Origin: Nonomuraea pusilla
Lineage (GTDB): Bacteria; Actinomycetota; Actinomycetes; Streptosporangiales; Streptosporangiaceae
Assembly: GCF_900109355.1 (NCBI RefSeq)
Contig: NZ_FOBF01000025.1
Span: forward strand, 89,687-153,686
Direction of reading: 5' to 3'
DNA: 64,000 nucleotides
This document shows, piece after piece, positions 42,233-49,594 of the stretch. The position numbers and the translations under genes were made by a program. The notes beneath the pieces were generated by a model that had not been told where the DNA came from, did no database searches, and saw nothing but the letters and a program-made list of their open reading frames with translations. The number at the start of each line of letters is the position of its first letter. Within the stretch, counting starts at the first letter, position 1.

Positions 42233-43378
42233 ATGAGCGGCATGCCTCCACCCCCGTACCGGGAGGACCTCGTCAAGGCGGAGATCCTCGCCATGCTCGG
42301 GCCGCGCCCGCTCAACCGGTCGCAGATCGCCGCCCGCCTCGGCCTCGGCGCCGCCACCGTGAGCGAGCACACCCGCCGCCTGATCGAGCTGGGCTTCCTG
42401 CGGGAGCTGCCGCCGGAGGTCAGCGGCAGGGGGCGGCCGAAGGTGCCGCTCCAGGTGGTCCCCGACGCCGCGTACACGCTCGGCCTGCGCGTCCACCCCG
42501 ACCACGTCCTCGGGGTGCTCGCCCGGCTCGACGGCGGCGAGGTGGCCCGCTTCACCCGGCCCTTCTCGCCGGGCCACGACCCGGTCGGGCAGCTCGCGGC
42601 GGCGTGCGAGGACGTGCTGCGCGATCCCGCCACCGGCTCAAGGGTGCTCGGCATCGGGCTGGCCGTGCCGGGGGTGATCGACCCCGGCACCGGCACGGTG
42701 CGGCTGTCGCCGCGCATGGGCTGGACCGGCCTGGCCGTGCAGCCCGCGCTGGCGGAGCGCCTGCCGGTGCCGGTGCTCATCGACAACGACACGAGGGCCT
42801 CCACCACCGGAGAGCTCCTGTACGGCACCGGCCGCGACCACGACGACTTCCTGGTGCTCGCCATCGGCGACGGCGTCGGCATGGGCATCGTGCTCGGCCG
42901 CCGCGTCCACCGCGGGCCCGACGGGGTGGCGGGCGAGTTCGGGCACGTGCCGACGGGCCCCGGCGGGCCGCCGTGCGTGTGCGGGCGGCGCGGCTGCGTC
43001 GACGCGTACGTCGCCGACTACGGGCTGGCCGGGCAGGCGGTGGCGCGGGGCCTGGTCCCCGCGCCGCCGCCGCTGGAGGAACTGCGCCGCCTGGCCGCCG
43101 CCGACGCCCCCGGCGTGCGCGACCTGCTCGCCGAGGCCGGCGAGGTCCTGGGCCGGGCCGTGGCGGGCGTGGTGAACGTGCTGGCCGTGCGGGCGCTGAC
43201 CGTCATCGGCGAGAGCCACGTGCTCTGGCCGTACCTCGCGCCCGGCTTCCACCGCTCGGTGGAGGCCGGGGTCATCGCGGCGCTGCCCGAGCTGGAGATC
43301 ACGCTCAGGCCGTGGGACGACAGCGGCCACGCGCGCGGCGCGGCCAGCCTGGTCCTCGCCGCGAGCCTCGCCTCCTGA
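42233..43378 (+). CDS. ROK-family transcriptional repressor
   Basis: A 381-residue NagC/XylR-type regulator: N-terminal winged helix (KAEILAMLGPRPLNRSQIAARLGLGAATVSEHTRRLIELGFL) and a ROK sugar-kinase-like domain with LGIGLAVPGVIDPGTGTV, PVPVLIDNDTRASTTGELLYG, the VAGEFGHVPTGPGGPPCVCGRRGCVDAYV zinc-binding/ROK signature (Cys x Cys x4 Cys pattern) and a final GAASLVLA. It is divergent from the fucosidase-importer operon with a ROK-like operator between, so it presumably represses the operon until the imported sugar or a phosphorylated derivative binds. ATG 42233 has AGGGAGA upstream; ATG 42242 is an alternative. A 33-bp duplication covers its 3' end. Confidence 0.88.
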   Translation: MSGMPPPPYREDLVKAEILAMLGPRPLNRSQIAARLGLGAATVSEHTRRLIELGFLRELPPEVSGRGRPKVPLQVVPDAAYTLGLRVHPDHVLGVLARLDGGEVARFTRPFSPGHDPVGQLAAACEDVLRDPATGSRVLGIGLAVPGVIDPGTGTVRLSPRMGWTGLAVQPALAERLPVPVLIDNDTRASTTGELLYGTGRDHDDFLVLAIGDGVGMGIVLGRRVHRGPDGVAGEFGHVPTGPGGPPCVCGRRGCVDAYVADYGLAGQAVARGLVPAPPPLEELRRLAAADAPGVRDLLAEAGEVLGRAVAGVVNVLAVRALTVIGESHVLWPYLAPGFHRSVEAGVIAALPELEITLRPWDDSGHARGAASLVLAASLAS

Positions 43379-43414
43379 CGTCTGGTCCTGGCCGCCGGCC
43401 TCGCCTCCCGACGC
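43349..43414 (+). repeat. 33-bp tandem duplication across the ROK stop codon
   Basis: The last 33 bases up to just past the stop (43349-43381) are repeated directly at 43382-43414 with 28 of 33 bases matching. The first copy contains the TGA stop; in the second the equivalent codon is CGA. The copy lies outside the gene and has no function that I can see. Confidence 0.75.
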
Positions 43415-43435
43415 CGGACGACGGTCCCTCGCCGG

Positions 43436-45028
43436 TCAGCCCAGCGGGCGGCGGCGGGCGACCAGCACGGCGTCGTGGAGGGTGACCTCCTCCCCGTCGG
43501 GGTTCTTCGCGGCGCGCGCCCGCGTCTCGGCCGTCCGCACCTCCCACTCGGCGGGGTCGAGCGCCGCGGCCACCTCCTCGGCCGTGTACATCATGTCGGG
43601 GAAGCGCATCCGGTGGGCGTTCGCCCGCAGGTCGGACGGGTGGTGCCCGACGATCAGGAGCGTCCCCCCGGGCGCCACGGCGTCGGCCAGCCGGGCGAAC
43701 AGCTCCCGCCGCGCCGGGCCGGGCAGGTGCATGAACTGCGCCGACACGAGGTCGTAGGCTCCCTCGGCCGGAGGCTGCTCGCGCAGGTCGGCGTGCGTCC
43801 AGGTGATGCGGGCGGCGGCCTGCGCGTCCTCGGCGGCCGCGTGCGCGGCGGCCCGCTCCAGCGCGGTGACCGAGATGTCCACGGCGGTGACCTGCCATCC
43901 GCGTCCGGCGAGCCAGATCGCGTCGGCGCCCTCGCCGCAGCCGACGTCGAGCGCCCGCCCCGGCGCCAGGCCGGACGCCTCGGCGACGAGCTGCGGGTTC
44001 GGCCGCCCGCTCCACAGGGCGGGGCGGGCCCGGTAGCGCTCCTCCCAGCCCTCCTGCTCGAACATGGTGCGCACCTGCTCCCGGTACGCCTCGACGGCGT
44101 CGCGGGCGTCCTCGGCGACGAGGTCGGCGTTGATCGCCGCCCCGGCCCGCGTGCCCGTGGCGGCGGCCATGATCAACCCGCTCTGGAGGTCGGCCACGTC
44201 GCCCGCGACGAACACGCCCGGCACGTCCGTGGCCCCGCCGGGGCCCGCGGGCAGGTGGGTGCCGACGACGTGGCCCCCGTACTCCAGCGGGACCGCGCGC
44301 AGCCCGAGCGGCTCCAGCAGGTCCGCGCGGGCCGTCATCCTGGACGCCACCACCAGCGCGTCGAGCGCGACGACCTCGCCCGAGGCGAGGCGCGCGCCGG
44401 TGAGGCGGTCGCCGTCCACCTCCAGGCCCGCGACCTCGCCCTCCACGACGGTGACGCCGAGCGCGGCCAGCCGCTCGGCCCGCTCGTCGTCGAGCGCAGG
44501 GGTGCGGTGCAGCAGCAGGTGCACGTCGCGGCTCCACTGCCGCCACAGCTCCACCTGGTGCCCGCTCAGCGGTCCCGTCGCCAGCACGCCGATGCGCCGG
44601 TCACGCACCTCCCACCCGTGGCAGTACGGGCAGTGCAGCACGTCCTTGCCCCACCGCTGCGCCAGCCCCGGAACGTCGGGCAGTTCGTCGGCGAGCCCGG
44701 TGGCCCACAGCAGCCGCCTCGCCCGCACGGAGCCGCCGCCGTCGAGCGTCACGAGGAAGCCCTCGCCGTCCTTCGCGACGGCCTCGACCCGGCCGGTGAC
44801 CACCTGGCCGCCGTACCGGGCCAGCTCCTCGCGCCCGGACGCCAGCAGCTCGCCCGGCGGCGTGCCCTCGCGGCCCAGGTAGTTGTGGGCGTGCCCGGCG
44901 GGCGCGTTGCGCGGCTGCCCGGCGTCCACCACCAGCACCGATCGCCGGGCCCGCGCGAGGGCCAGCGCGCCGCTGAGCCCCGCCGCGCCGCCGCCCGCCA
45001 CGACCACGTCGTACGCCTCGTCCACCAT
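43436..45028 (-). CDS. fusion of thioredoxin-reductase-like FAD oxidoreductase and SAM methyltransferase
   Basis: A 530-residue two-domain protein. Residues 1-310: FAD/NAD(P) oxidoreductase of the thioredoxin reductase family, with dinucleotide motif VVVAGGGAAGLSGA, RRLLWATGLADELPDVPGL, a CPYC pair (Cys133, Cys136) in HCPYCHGWEV, and the C-terminal FAD motif GVFVAGDVADLQSGLIMAAATGT. Residues about 335-530: class I methyltransferase with ALDVGCGEGADAIWLAGRGW, then TAVDIS, and YDLVSAQFMHLP. The two activities in one chain suggest oxidation or reduction of a disulfide or metabolite linked to methylation of a thiol or metalloid. ATG 45028 has AGAGGA upstream (ATG 45052 is an alternative). It is divergent from an XRE-cupin regulator. 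The pairing with that regulator is inference. Confidence 0.88.
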   Translation of the reverse strand: MVDEAYDVVVAGGGAAGLSGALALARARRSVLVVDAGQPRNAPAGHAHNYLGREGTPPGELLASGREELARYGGQVVTGRVEAVAKDGEGFLVTLDGGGSVRARRLLWATGLADELPDVPGLAQRWGKDVLHCPYCHGWEVRDRRIGVLATGPLSGHQVELWRQWSRDVHLLLHRTPALDDERAERLAALGVTVVEGEVAGLEVDGDRLTGARLASGEVVALDALVVASRMTARADLLEPLGLRAVPLEYGGHVVGTHLPAGPGGATDVPGVFVAGDVADLQSGLIMAAATGTRAGAAINADLVAEDARDAVEAYREQVRTMFEQEGWEERYRARPALWSGRPNPQLVAEASGLAPGRALDVGCGEGADAIWLAGRGWQVTAVDISVTALERAAAHAAAEDAQAAARITWTHADLREQPPAEGAYDLVSAQFMHLPGPARRELFARLADAVAPGGTLLIVGHHPSDLRANAHRMRFPDMMYTAEEVAAALDPAEWEVRTAETRARAAKNPDGEEVTLHDAVLVARRRPLG

Positions 45029-45044
45029 CGTTGTCCTCTCACTC

Positions 45045-45107
45045 GCTGACATGGCCCCACCGTGCGTCCTGGTGCGTCGATCCGGCAAGTAACCTTGCTG
45101 ACATGGC
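45045..45107. promoter_or_regulatory. direct repeat GCTGACATGGC in the fusion/XRE intergenic region
   Basis: GCTGACATGGC occurs at 45045-45055 and again at 45097-45107, 52 bases apart (about five helical turns). The second copy covers the ATG of the XRE gene and follows TAACCT (45090-45095), a -10 suited to a leaderless transcript; the first covers the minus-strand start region of the fusion gene. Such spacing suits a dimer bridging two sites for autoregulation. Confidence 0.35.
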
Positions 45108-45693
45108 AAACGACGACGCCTCCGTCCTGGCCTCCGTCGGCCCCCGGCTGCGGGAGCTGCGCAGGAAGCGCGGCAGCACGCTGGCCGAGCTCGCGCGGTC
45201 CACCGGCATCTCGGTCAGCACGCTGTCGCGGCTGGAGTCGGGCGAGCGCCGGCCCACCCTGGAGCTGCTGCTGCCGCTCGCGCGCGCCCACCAGGTGCCG
45301 CTCGACGAGCTCGTCGGCGCGCCGCAGGTCGGCGACCCCCGGGTGCGCTTCAAGCCCATCGAGCAGTACGGCGCCACGATCGTGCCGCTGTCGCACAACC
45401 CGGGCGGGCCGCAGGCGTTCAAGATGGTCATCGGCCCCGGCCGCTCCGAGCCCGACCCGCGCAGGCACGAGGGCTACGAGTGGCTGTACGTGCTCAGCGG
45501 GAAGCTGCGGCTGGTGCTCGCCGAGCACGACGTCGTGCTCAAGGCGGGGGAGGCGGCGGAGTTCGACACCCGGCTGCCGCACTGGTTCGGCAGCACCGGC
45601 GAGGCGCCGGTGGAGGTGCTCAGCCTGTTCGGGCCGCAGGGCGAGCGCATGCACGTGCGCGCCCGGCCGCGCGCGGCCGAGCCGGACGGCTGA
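45103..45693 (+). CDS. XRE-family regulator with C-terminal cupin domain
   Basis: A 196-residue regulator: helix-turn-helix RLRELRRKRGSTLAELARSTGISVSTLSRLESGERRPTL (residues about 15-55) and a cupin sensor (DPRRHEGYEWLYVLSGKLRLVLAEHDVVLKAGEAAEFDTRLPHWF) with the His and Glu positions that bind metal in this class partly present. ATG 45103 is probably leaderless; TAACCT sits 7 bases upstream and there is no ribosome-binding site. An in-frame ATG at 45031 would read through the intergenic region and is unlikely. It is divergent from the reductase-methyltransferase fusion and is the likely regulator of it. Confidence 0.87.
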   Translation: MANDDASVLASVGPRLRELRRKRGSTLAELARSTGISVSTLSRLESGERRPTLELLLPLARAHQVPLDELVGAPQVGDPRVRFKPIEQYGATIVPLSHNPGGPQAFKMVIGPGRSEPDPRRHEGYEWLYVLSGKLRLVLAEHDVVLKAGEAAEFDTRLPHWFGSTGEAPVEVLSLFGPQGERMHVRARPRAAEPDG

Positions 45694-45734
45694 CGGGACG
45701 CTCCGCCCGGCGGTCCGGCGGGACGCTCCGCCGG
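45694..45734 (+). terminator. direct repeat and hairpin after the XRE gene
   Basis: CGGGACGCTCCGCC occurs at 45694-45707, right after the stop, and again at 45719-45732. The second copy is part of a hairpin: CCGGCGG (45715-45721) pairs with CCGCCGG (45728-45734) over a 6-nt loop. The first copy can also pair partially, so two alternative stems exist. Confidence 0.5.
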
Positions 45735-45816
45735 TTGGCCGGGGGGGCTTCGGCGGGCTGCACTGTCAGTGGGTGGGTCAAACTCTGGCGGGAAGCGCTC
45801 CTCTCCATCATCACTG

Positions 45817-46578
45817 TCAGCGGGTGAGGAAGCGGCGCAGGCCGTCCCGCACCCCGCCGGTGGGCACGGTGGCCGCGAACCAGGCCGCCTCCACCGCCAG
45901 CCCCTCGTCGATCGGCAGGTTCACACCCCTGGTGACCGCGCGCAGGCAGGCCGTCACGGCAGTCGGCGCGTGCCGGACGATGCGGGCCGCCAGGTCGCGC
46001 GCGGCCGGCAGGAGGTCGCCCGCCGGGACGACGCTGTTGACCAGCCCCAGCTCGGCGGCCCTGGCGGCGGGGATCGGGTCGCCGGTGAGTATCAGTTCGA
46101 GGCCGCGCTTGCGCCCGACGTGGCGGGGCAGCCGCTGCGAGCCGCCGAACGGCGGAGGGAACCCGAGGGTGATCTCGGGCTTGGCGAACGCGGCGTGCTC
46201 CGCGGCGACCGCGAGCGGCGCGGCCTCGGTGATCTCGCACCCGGCGCCGTACGCCAGGCCGTTCACCGCGACGATCACGGGCTTCGGGAACTCCTCGACG
46301 CGCCGGGTCAGCCCCTGGCCGCGCCGGACGATCTCCCGAAGGGCCCGTTCCGCGCCGCCCTCGATGCTGGCGGCGAGCGACGGGATGTCGGCGCCCGCGC
46401 TGAAGGCCCTGTCGCCGGCGCCGGTCAGGATGACCGCGCGTACGACGTCGTCGGCCTCCGCGCGGTCGAGCGCCGCGAGCAGGGCGTCGATCGTCGGGTA
46501 GTCGAGGGCGTTGAGCTTGTGCCGCCTGTCGATGGTGAGGGTGAGGAGGTCGCCGTCACGTTCTGCGTGGACGGTCAT
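45817..46578 (-). CDS. enoyl-CoA hydratase/isomerase family protein
   Basis: A 253-residue crotonase-fold protein: LTIDRRHKLNALDYPTIDALLAAL, oxyanion loop FSAGADIPSL with Ala-Gly-Ala-Asp, FPKPVIVAVNGLAYGAGCEI (second oxyanion Gly), and FAKPEITLGFPPPFGGSQRLPRHVG. One of the two catalytic Glu of true hydratases appears as Glu in GCEI, the other (usually in the PEIxLG segment) as Glu in KPEITLG, so hydratase activity is plausible. The ATG 46578 is chosen because homology starts there; the open frame extends far upstream through the MocR operator. It is divergent from a MocR regulator. Substrate unknown, probably an acyl-CoA of amino acid or fatty acid breakdown. Confidence 0.88.
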   Translation of the reverse strand: MTVHAERDGDLLTLTIDRRHKLNALDYPTIDALLAALDRAEADDVVRAVILTGAGDRAFSAGADIPSLAASIEGGAERALREIVRRGQGLTRRVEEFPKPVIVAVNGLAYGAGCEITEAAPLAVAAEHAAFAKPEITLGFPPPFGGSQRLPRHVGRKRGLELILTGDPIPAARAAELGLVNSVVPAGDLLPAARDLAARIVRHAPTAVTACLRAVTRGVNLPIDEGLAVEAAWFAATVPTGGVRDGLRRFLTR

Positions 46579-46628
46579 GCCCGGGGCTCCGTTCGTCGGG
46601 ACGTGGACGCCGCCGAGCCTAGGCGGGG

Positions 46629-46662
46629 GTATCCAGGACGATCCACTCATCGTCCTGGATAC
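46629..46662. promoter_or_regulatory. perfect 14-bp dyad operator between hydratase and MocR genes
   Basis: GTATCCAGGACGAT (46629-46642) and ATCGTCCTGGATAC (46649-46662) are exact reverse complements separated by CCACTC. The right arm overlaps TACAGT (46660-46665), a -10 six bases before ATG 46672 of the MocR gene, suggesting a leaderless, autoregulated transcript. The left arm ends 51 bases from the hydratase start. Confidence 0.8.
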
Positions 46663-46671
46663 AGTTCGGCC

Positions 46672-48006
46672 ATGCGGCCACCGTCGTACAAGCACGTCGC
46701 GGACGAGCTCGCCGCGGCCATCCGCGCGGGCACGCTGCCCGCCGGCACGAGGCTCCCGCCGCACCGCGCGCTGGCGCGGCAGCGGGGCATCGCCGTGGCC
46801 ACCGCCACCCGGGTCTACGCCGAGCTGGCGGCGCGCGGCCTCGTCGTGGGCGAGCCGGGGCGCGGCACGTACGTGCGGCACCCGTCCGGCTACGACGGTC
46901 CCGAGCCGTCGCGGGCCCTGCCGGTGCCGCGCGTGGCCGACCTGTCGTTCAACCAGCCGCTGGCCGACGGCCAGGCCGACGAGCTGCGGCGGGCCCTGCG
47001 CGCCCTGTCCACGTCGGGCGACGTGGAGGCGCTGCTGCGCCAGCACCCGCCGGGCGGACGCCGCCAGGACCGCGCTGTCGTGGCCACGTACCTGCTGGAG
47101 CGCGGCATCGACGCCGCCCCGGCCGACGTGCTGCTGACCGGCGGGACGCAGCAGGCGCTCGACGTCGTGCTGCGCGCCCTCACCCGGCCCGGCGACGTGC
47201 TGGCCGCCGACGCGCTCAGCTACCCCGGCATCAGGCTCCTCGCCGCCGCGCACGGACTCGACCTCGCGCCGGTGCCCGTCACCCCGTCGGGACCCGACCT
47301 GGACGCGCTCGACCGGCTGTGCCGCGCCCGCCGGGTGCGCGCGATCTACACGATGCCCACCGTGCACAACCCCCTCGGCTGGGTGCTGGACGCGGAGCGG
47401 CGCGCCCGCCTCGCCGCCGTCGCCCGCGCCGCCGGCTGCCTCGTCATCGAGGACGGCACGTACGCGTTCCTGGAGACCGCGGCGCCCCCGCCGCTGCGCG
47501 AGCTCGCCCCTGAACGCACCTGCTACGTCGCGTCCCTGTCGAAGAACGTGGCGACCGGGCTCAGGTTCGGGTTCGCCGTCGTGCCCGCCCGGCACGCCGC
47601 CGCGCTCACCGGAGCCCTGCGCACGACGACGTGGGGCACGCCGGGCCTCGTCACCGCGGTCGCCACCGGCTGGATCGCCGACGGCACCGTCGCCCGGCTG
47701 GAACGGGCCCGCCGCGCCGACGCCGCCGCCCGCCAGGAGACGGCCAGGGAGGCGCTGGCCGGCATGGACGTCACCGCCCACCCGGCCTCCTACAGCGTCT
47801 GGCTCCGGCTGGAGCCGCACCAGCGTCCCGACCACGTCGCGGCCGTGCTCGCCGAGGAGGGCATCCTCGTGTCCACCGGCGACGCGTTCGCCATCGGCCC
47901 CTCGCGCCCGCGCGCGCTCCGGCTGGCCCTGGCCACGCCCCCGCCGGGCGAGCTCGGCCCGGCGCTGCGCCGCCTGCGCCGCGCGGTCGACGCCATCCCG
48001 CCCTGA
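46672..48006 (+). CDS. MocR/PdxR-type regulator (GntR helix-turn-helix fused to PLP aminotransferase fold)
   Basis: A 444-residue protein. Residues 1-70: GntR winged helix (KHVADELAAAIRAGTLPAGTRLPPHRALARQRGIAVATATRVYAELAARGLV). Residues about 85-440: fold-type I aminotransferase with LTGGTQQALDVVLRAL, the IYTMPTVHNPLGW substrate segment, VIEDGTYAFLE, and the PLP Lys in VASLSKNVATGLRFGF. MocR proteins sense PLP or amino-acid-like ligands and regulate transcription rather than catalyse. It is divergent from the hydratase gene with a perfect 14-bp dyad between; no ribosome-binding site, and a -10 six bases upstream of the ATG suggests a leaderless mRNA. The hydratase is the probable target. Confidence 0.9.
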   Translation: MRPPSYKHVADELAAAIRAGTLPAGTRLPPHRALARQRGIAVATATRVYAELAARGLVVGEPGRGTYVRHPSGYDGPEPSRALPVPRVADLSFNQPLADGQADELRRALRALSTSGDVEALLRQHPPGGRRQDRAVVATYLLERGIDAAPADVLLTGGTQQALDVVLRALTRPGDVLAADALSYPGIRLLAAAHGLDLAPVPVTPSGPDLDALDRLCRARRVRAIYTMPTVHNPLGWVLDAERRARLAAVARAAGCLVIEDGTYAFLETAAPPPLRELAPERTCYVASLSKNVATGLRFGFAVVPARHAAALTGALRTTTWGTPGLVTAVATGWIADGTVARLERARRADAAARQETAREALAGMDVTAHPASYSVWLRLEPHQRPDHVAAVLAEEGILVSTGDAFAIGPSRPRALRLALATPPPGELGPALRRLRRAVDAIPP

Positions 48007-48102
48007 CGCCCCCTCCGGCGTCAGCCCAGGTCACGAGGGTGCCGGCGGGGTGTGCCGCACCGTGGGCCGGGCAGGGGGGTGGGAGGCGCGGGGGACGCGA
48101 AC

Positions 48103-49473
48103 GTGGGGGCTCAGGTGAGGCAGCACGGCGAGCACGGAACCGGGCGCCCCGCGGCCCGGGCCGGGGAACCCGGCGAAGGGCCGCGCGACGCCGGCGGGGA
48201 GGAGCCGCGCCGCCCGGAGGCGGGGCTGGACCGGGCCGGGCTCCACCACGAGCGGACGCGGCGGCTGCTGGAGGCCGTGCTGGCCGTCAGCGGGGAGCTG
48301 GAGCTGCAGCAGGTGCTGCGCACCATCGTGGACGTCTCCGCCGACCTGCTCGACGCCCGCTACGCGGCGCTCGGCGTGCTCGACGAGAACGGCGGGTTCG
48401 CCGACCTGATCACGTACGGCGTGCCGGAGCGCACGCCCGCGGACGTGGGCCGCCTGCCCCACGGGGAGGGGCTGCTGGGGACGCTCGCGAACGCGCCGGC
48501 CCCGCTCCGGGTGGACGACGTCACCGGCGACCCGCGCTTCACCGGCTTCCCCGAGGGGCATCCCGTCATGCACACCCTGCTCGGCGTGCCGATCTTGGTG
48601 CGCGGCGCCCTGTACGGCAACCTGTACCTGGCCGACAGGCGCTCGGGCGGGCCGTTCTCGGAGGGCGACGAGCAGGTGGTCATGGCGCTGGCCGGCGCCG
48701 CCGGGGTGGCGATCGACAACGCCCGGCTGTACGCGCGGCTGCGCCGCACCACCGAGGAGTTCCAGCGCCGCCTGCTGCCCGTGCTCCCCGACCTGGGGCC
48801 GCTGCGGGTGCACGCCGTCTACCGCCCGGCCACCGAGGTGCCGCAGATCGGCGGCGACTGGTACGACGCGATCAAGCTGCCGGACGGCACGCCCTGCCTC
48901 ATGGTCGGCGACGTCATGGGCCACGACGTGCGGGCGGCCACCGTGATGAGCCAGATCAGCAGCATGCTGCGAGTGATCGCCTACGACGAGCGCGAGCCCC
49001 CTTCCCGGGTCCTGCACCGTCTGGACGAGGTCCTGCACGGCCTGCACAGCGGCTCCATGGCCACCGTCGTGCTCGCCCGCGTGGAGCAGGCGGGCGAACG
49101 CGCCGGCGACGGGTGGCGGCTGTCGTGGTGCAGCGCCGGTCACCCGCCGCCCCTGCTCGTCACCGCCGGCGGGCGGGCCCGTTACCTGGGGGGCGACGGC
49201 GGGCACCCGCTCGGCGTCGATCCTTCGCTGGTCCGCCCCGACCACGAGCAGGTCGTCGAGGCCGGGGCCACCGTGCTGCTGTACACCGACGGGCTGATCG
49301 AGCGGCGCGGCCGCGAGCTGCGCGCCGGCATGGAGGACCTGGCCCGCGCCGCGGGCGAGGCGGCCGGGCGTCCGCTCGACGCGATGTGCGAGCACGTCCT
49401 GGCCCGCTGCGGCGACCACTTCGAGGACGACATCGCCCTGCTGGCGGTGCGCCTGCCCGCGCCGGCCGGGTAG
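48103..49473 (+). CDS. GAF-domain PP2C-type serine/threonine phosphatase (RsbU-like)
   Basis: About 456 residues: a charged N-terminus, a GAF sensor domain (about residues 60-220: LLDARYAALGVLDENGGFADLITYG, VMHTLLGVPILVRGALYGNLYLADR), and a PP2C/SpoIIE phosphatase with IGGDWYDAI, GDVMGHDVRAATVM, GHPPPLL, LLYTDGLIERRG and DDIALLAVRLP, which carry the metal-binding Asp residues. Such phosphatases dephosphorylate anti-sigma-factor antagonists in response to the sensor; an RsbW-like ATPase is encoded at 37 kb. The start is uncertain: GTG 48103 (GGGGGA upstream), GTG 48115 and GTG 48052 are all in frame. A 16-bp repeat cluster follows the stop. Partner proteins are unknown. Confidence 0.85.
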   Translation: MGAQVRQHGEHGTGRPAARAGEPGEGPRDAGGEEPRRPEAGLDRAGLHHERTRRLLEAVLAVSGELELQQVLRTIVDVSADLLDARYAALGVLDENGGFADLITYGVPERTPADVGRLPHGEGLLGTLANAPAPLRVDDVTGDPRFTGFPEGHPVMHTLLGVPILVRGALYGNLYLADRRSGGPFSEGDEQVVMALAGAAGVAIDNARLYARLRRTTEEFQRRLLPVLPDLGPLRVHAVYRPATEVPQIGGDWYDAIKLPDGTPCLMVGDVMGHDVRAATVMSQISSMLRVIAYDEREPPSRVLHRLDEVLHGLHSGSMATVVLARVEQAGERAGDGWRLSWCSAGHPPPLLVTAGGRARYLGGDGGHPLGVDPSLVRPDHEQVVEAGATVLLYTDGLIERRGRELRAGMEDLARAAGEAAGRPLDAMCEHVLARCGDHFEDDIALLAVRLPAPAG

Positions 49474-49481
49474 CGGCAGGC

Positions 49482-49546
49482 CCCCGACAGGTGCGCGCCC
49501 CCGACACGCGCGCGCCCCGACACGGTCGCCCCCCGGCACGCCCGCT
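49482..49546 (+). repeat. imperfect 16-17-bp tandem repeat after PP2C gene
   Basis: Four units beginning CCCCGACAG, CCCCGACAC, CCCCGACAC and CCCCGGCAC start at 49482, 49499, 49515 and 49531, each followed by a G/C-rich tail. The cluster starts 8 bases after the PP2C stop and ends 49 bases before the end of the convergent beta-propeller gene. Confidence 0.65.
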
Positions 49547-49594
49547 CCGCCGCGCCGCGAGGGACGCCGGCGGAGCGGCAGAGGAGCCGGGCGC

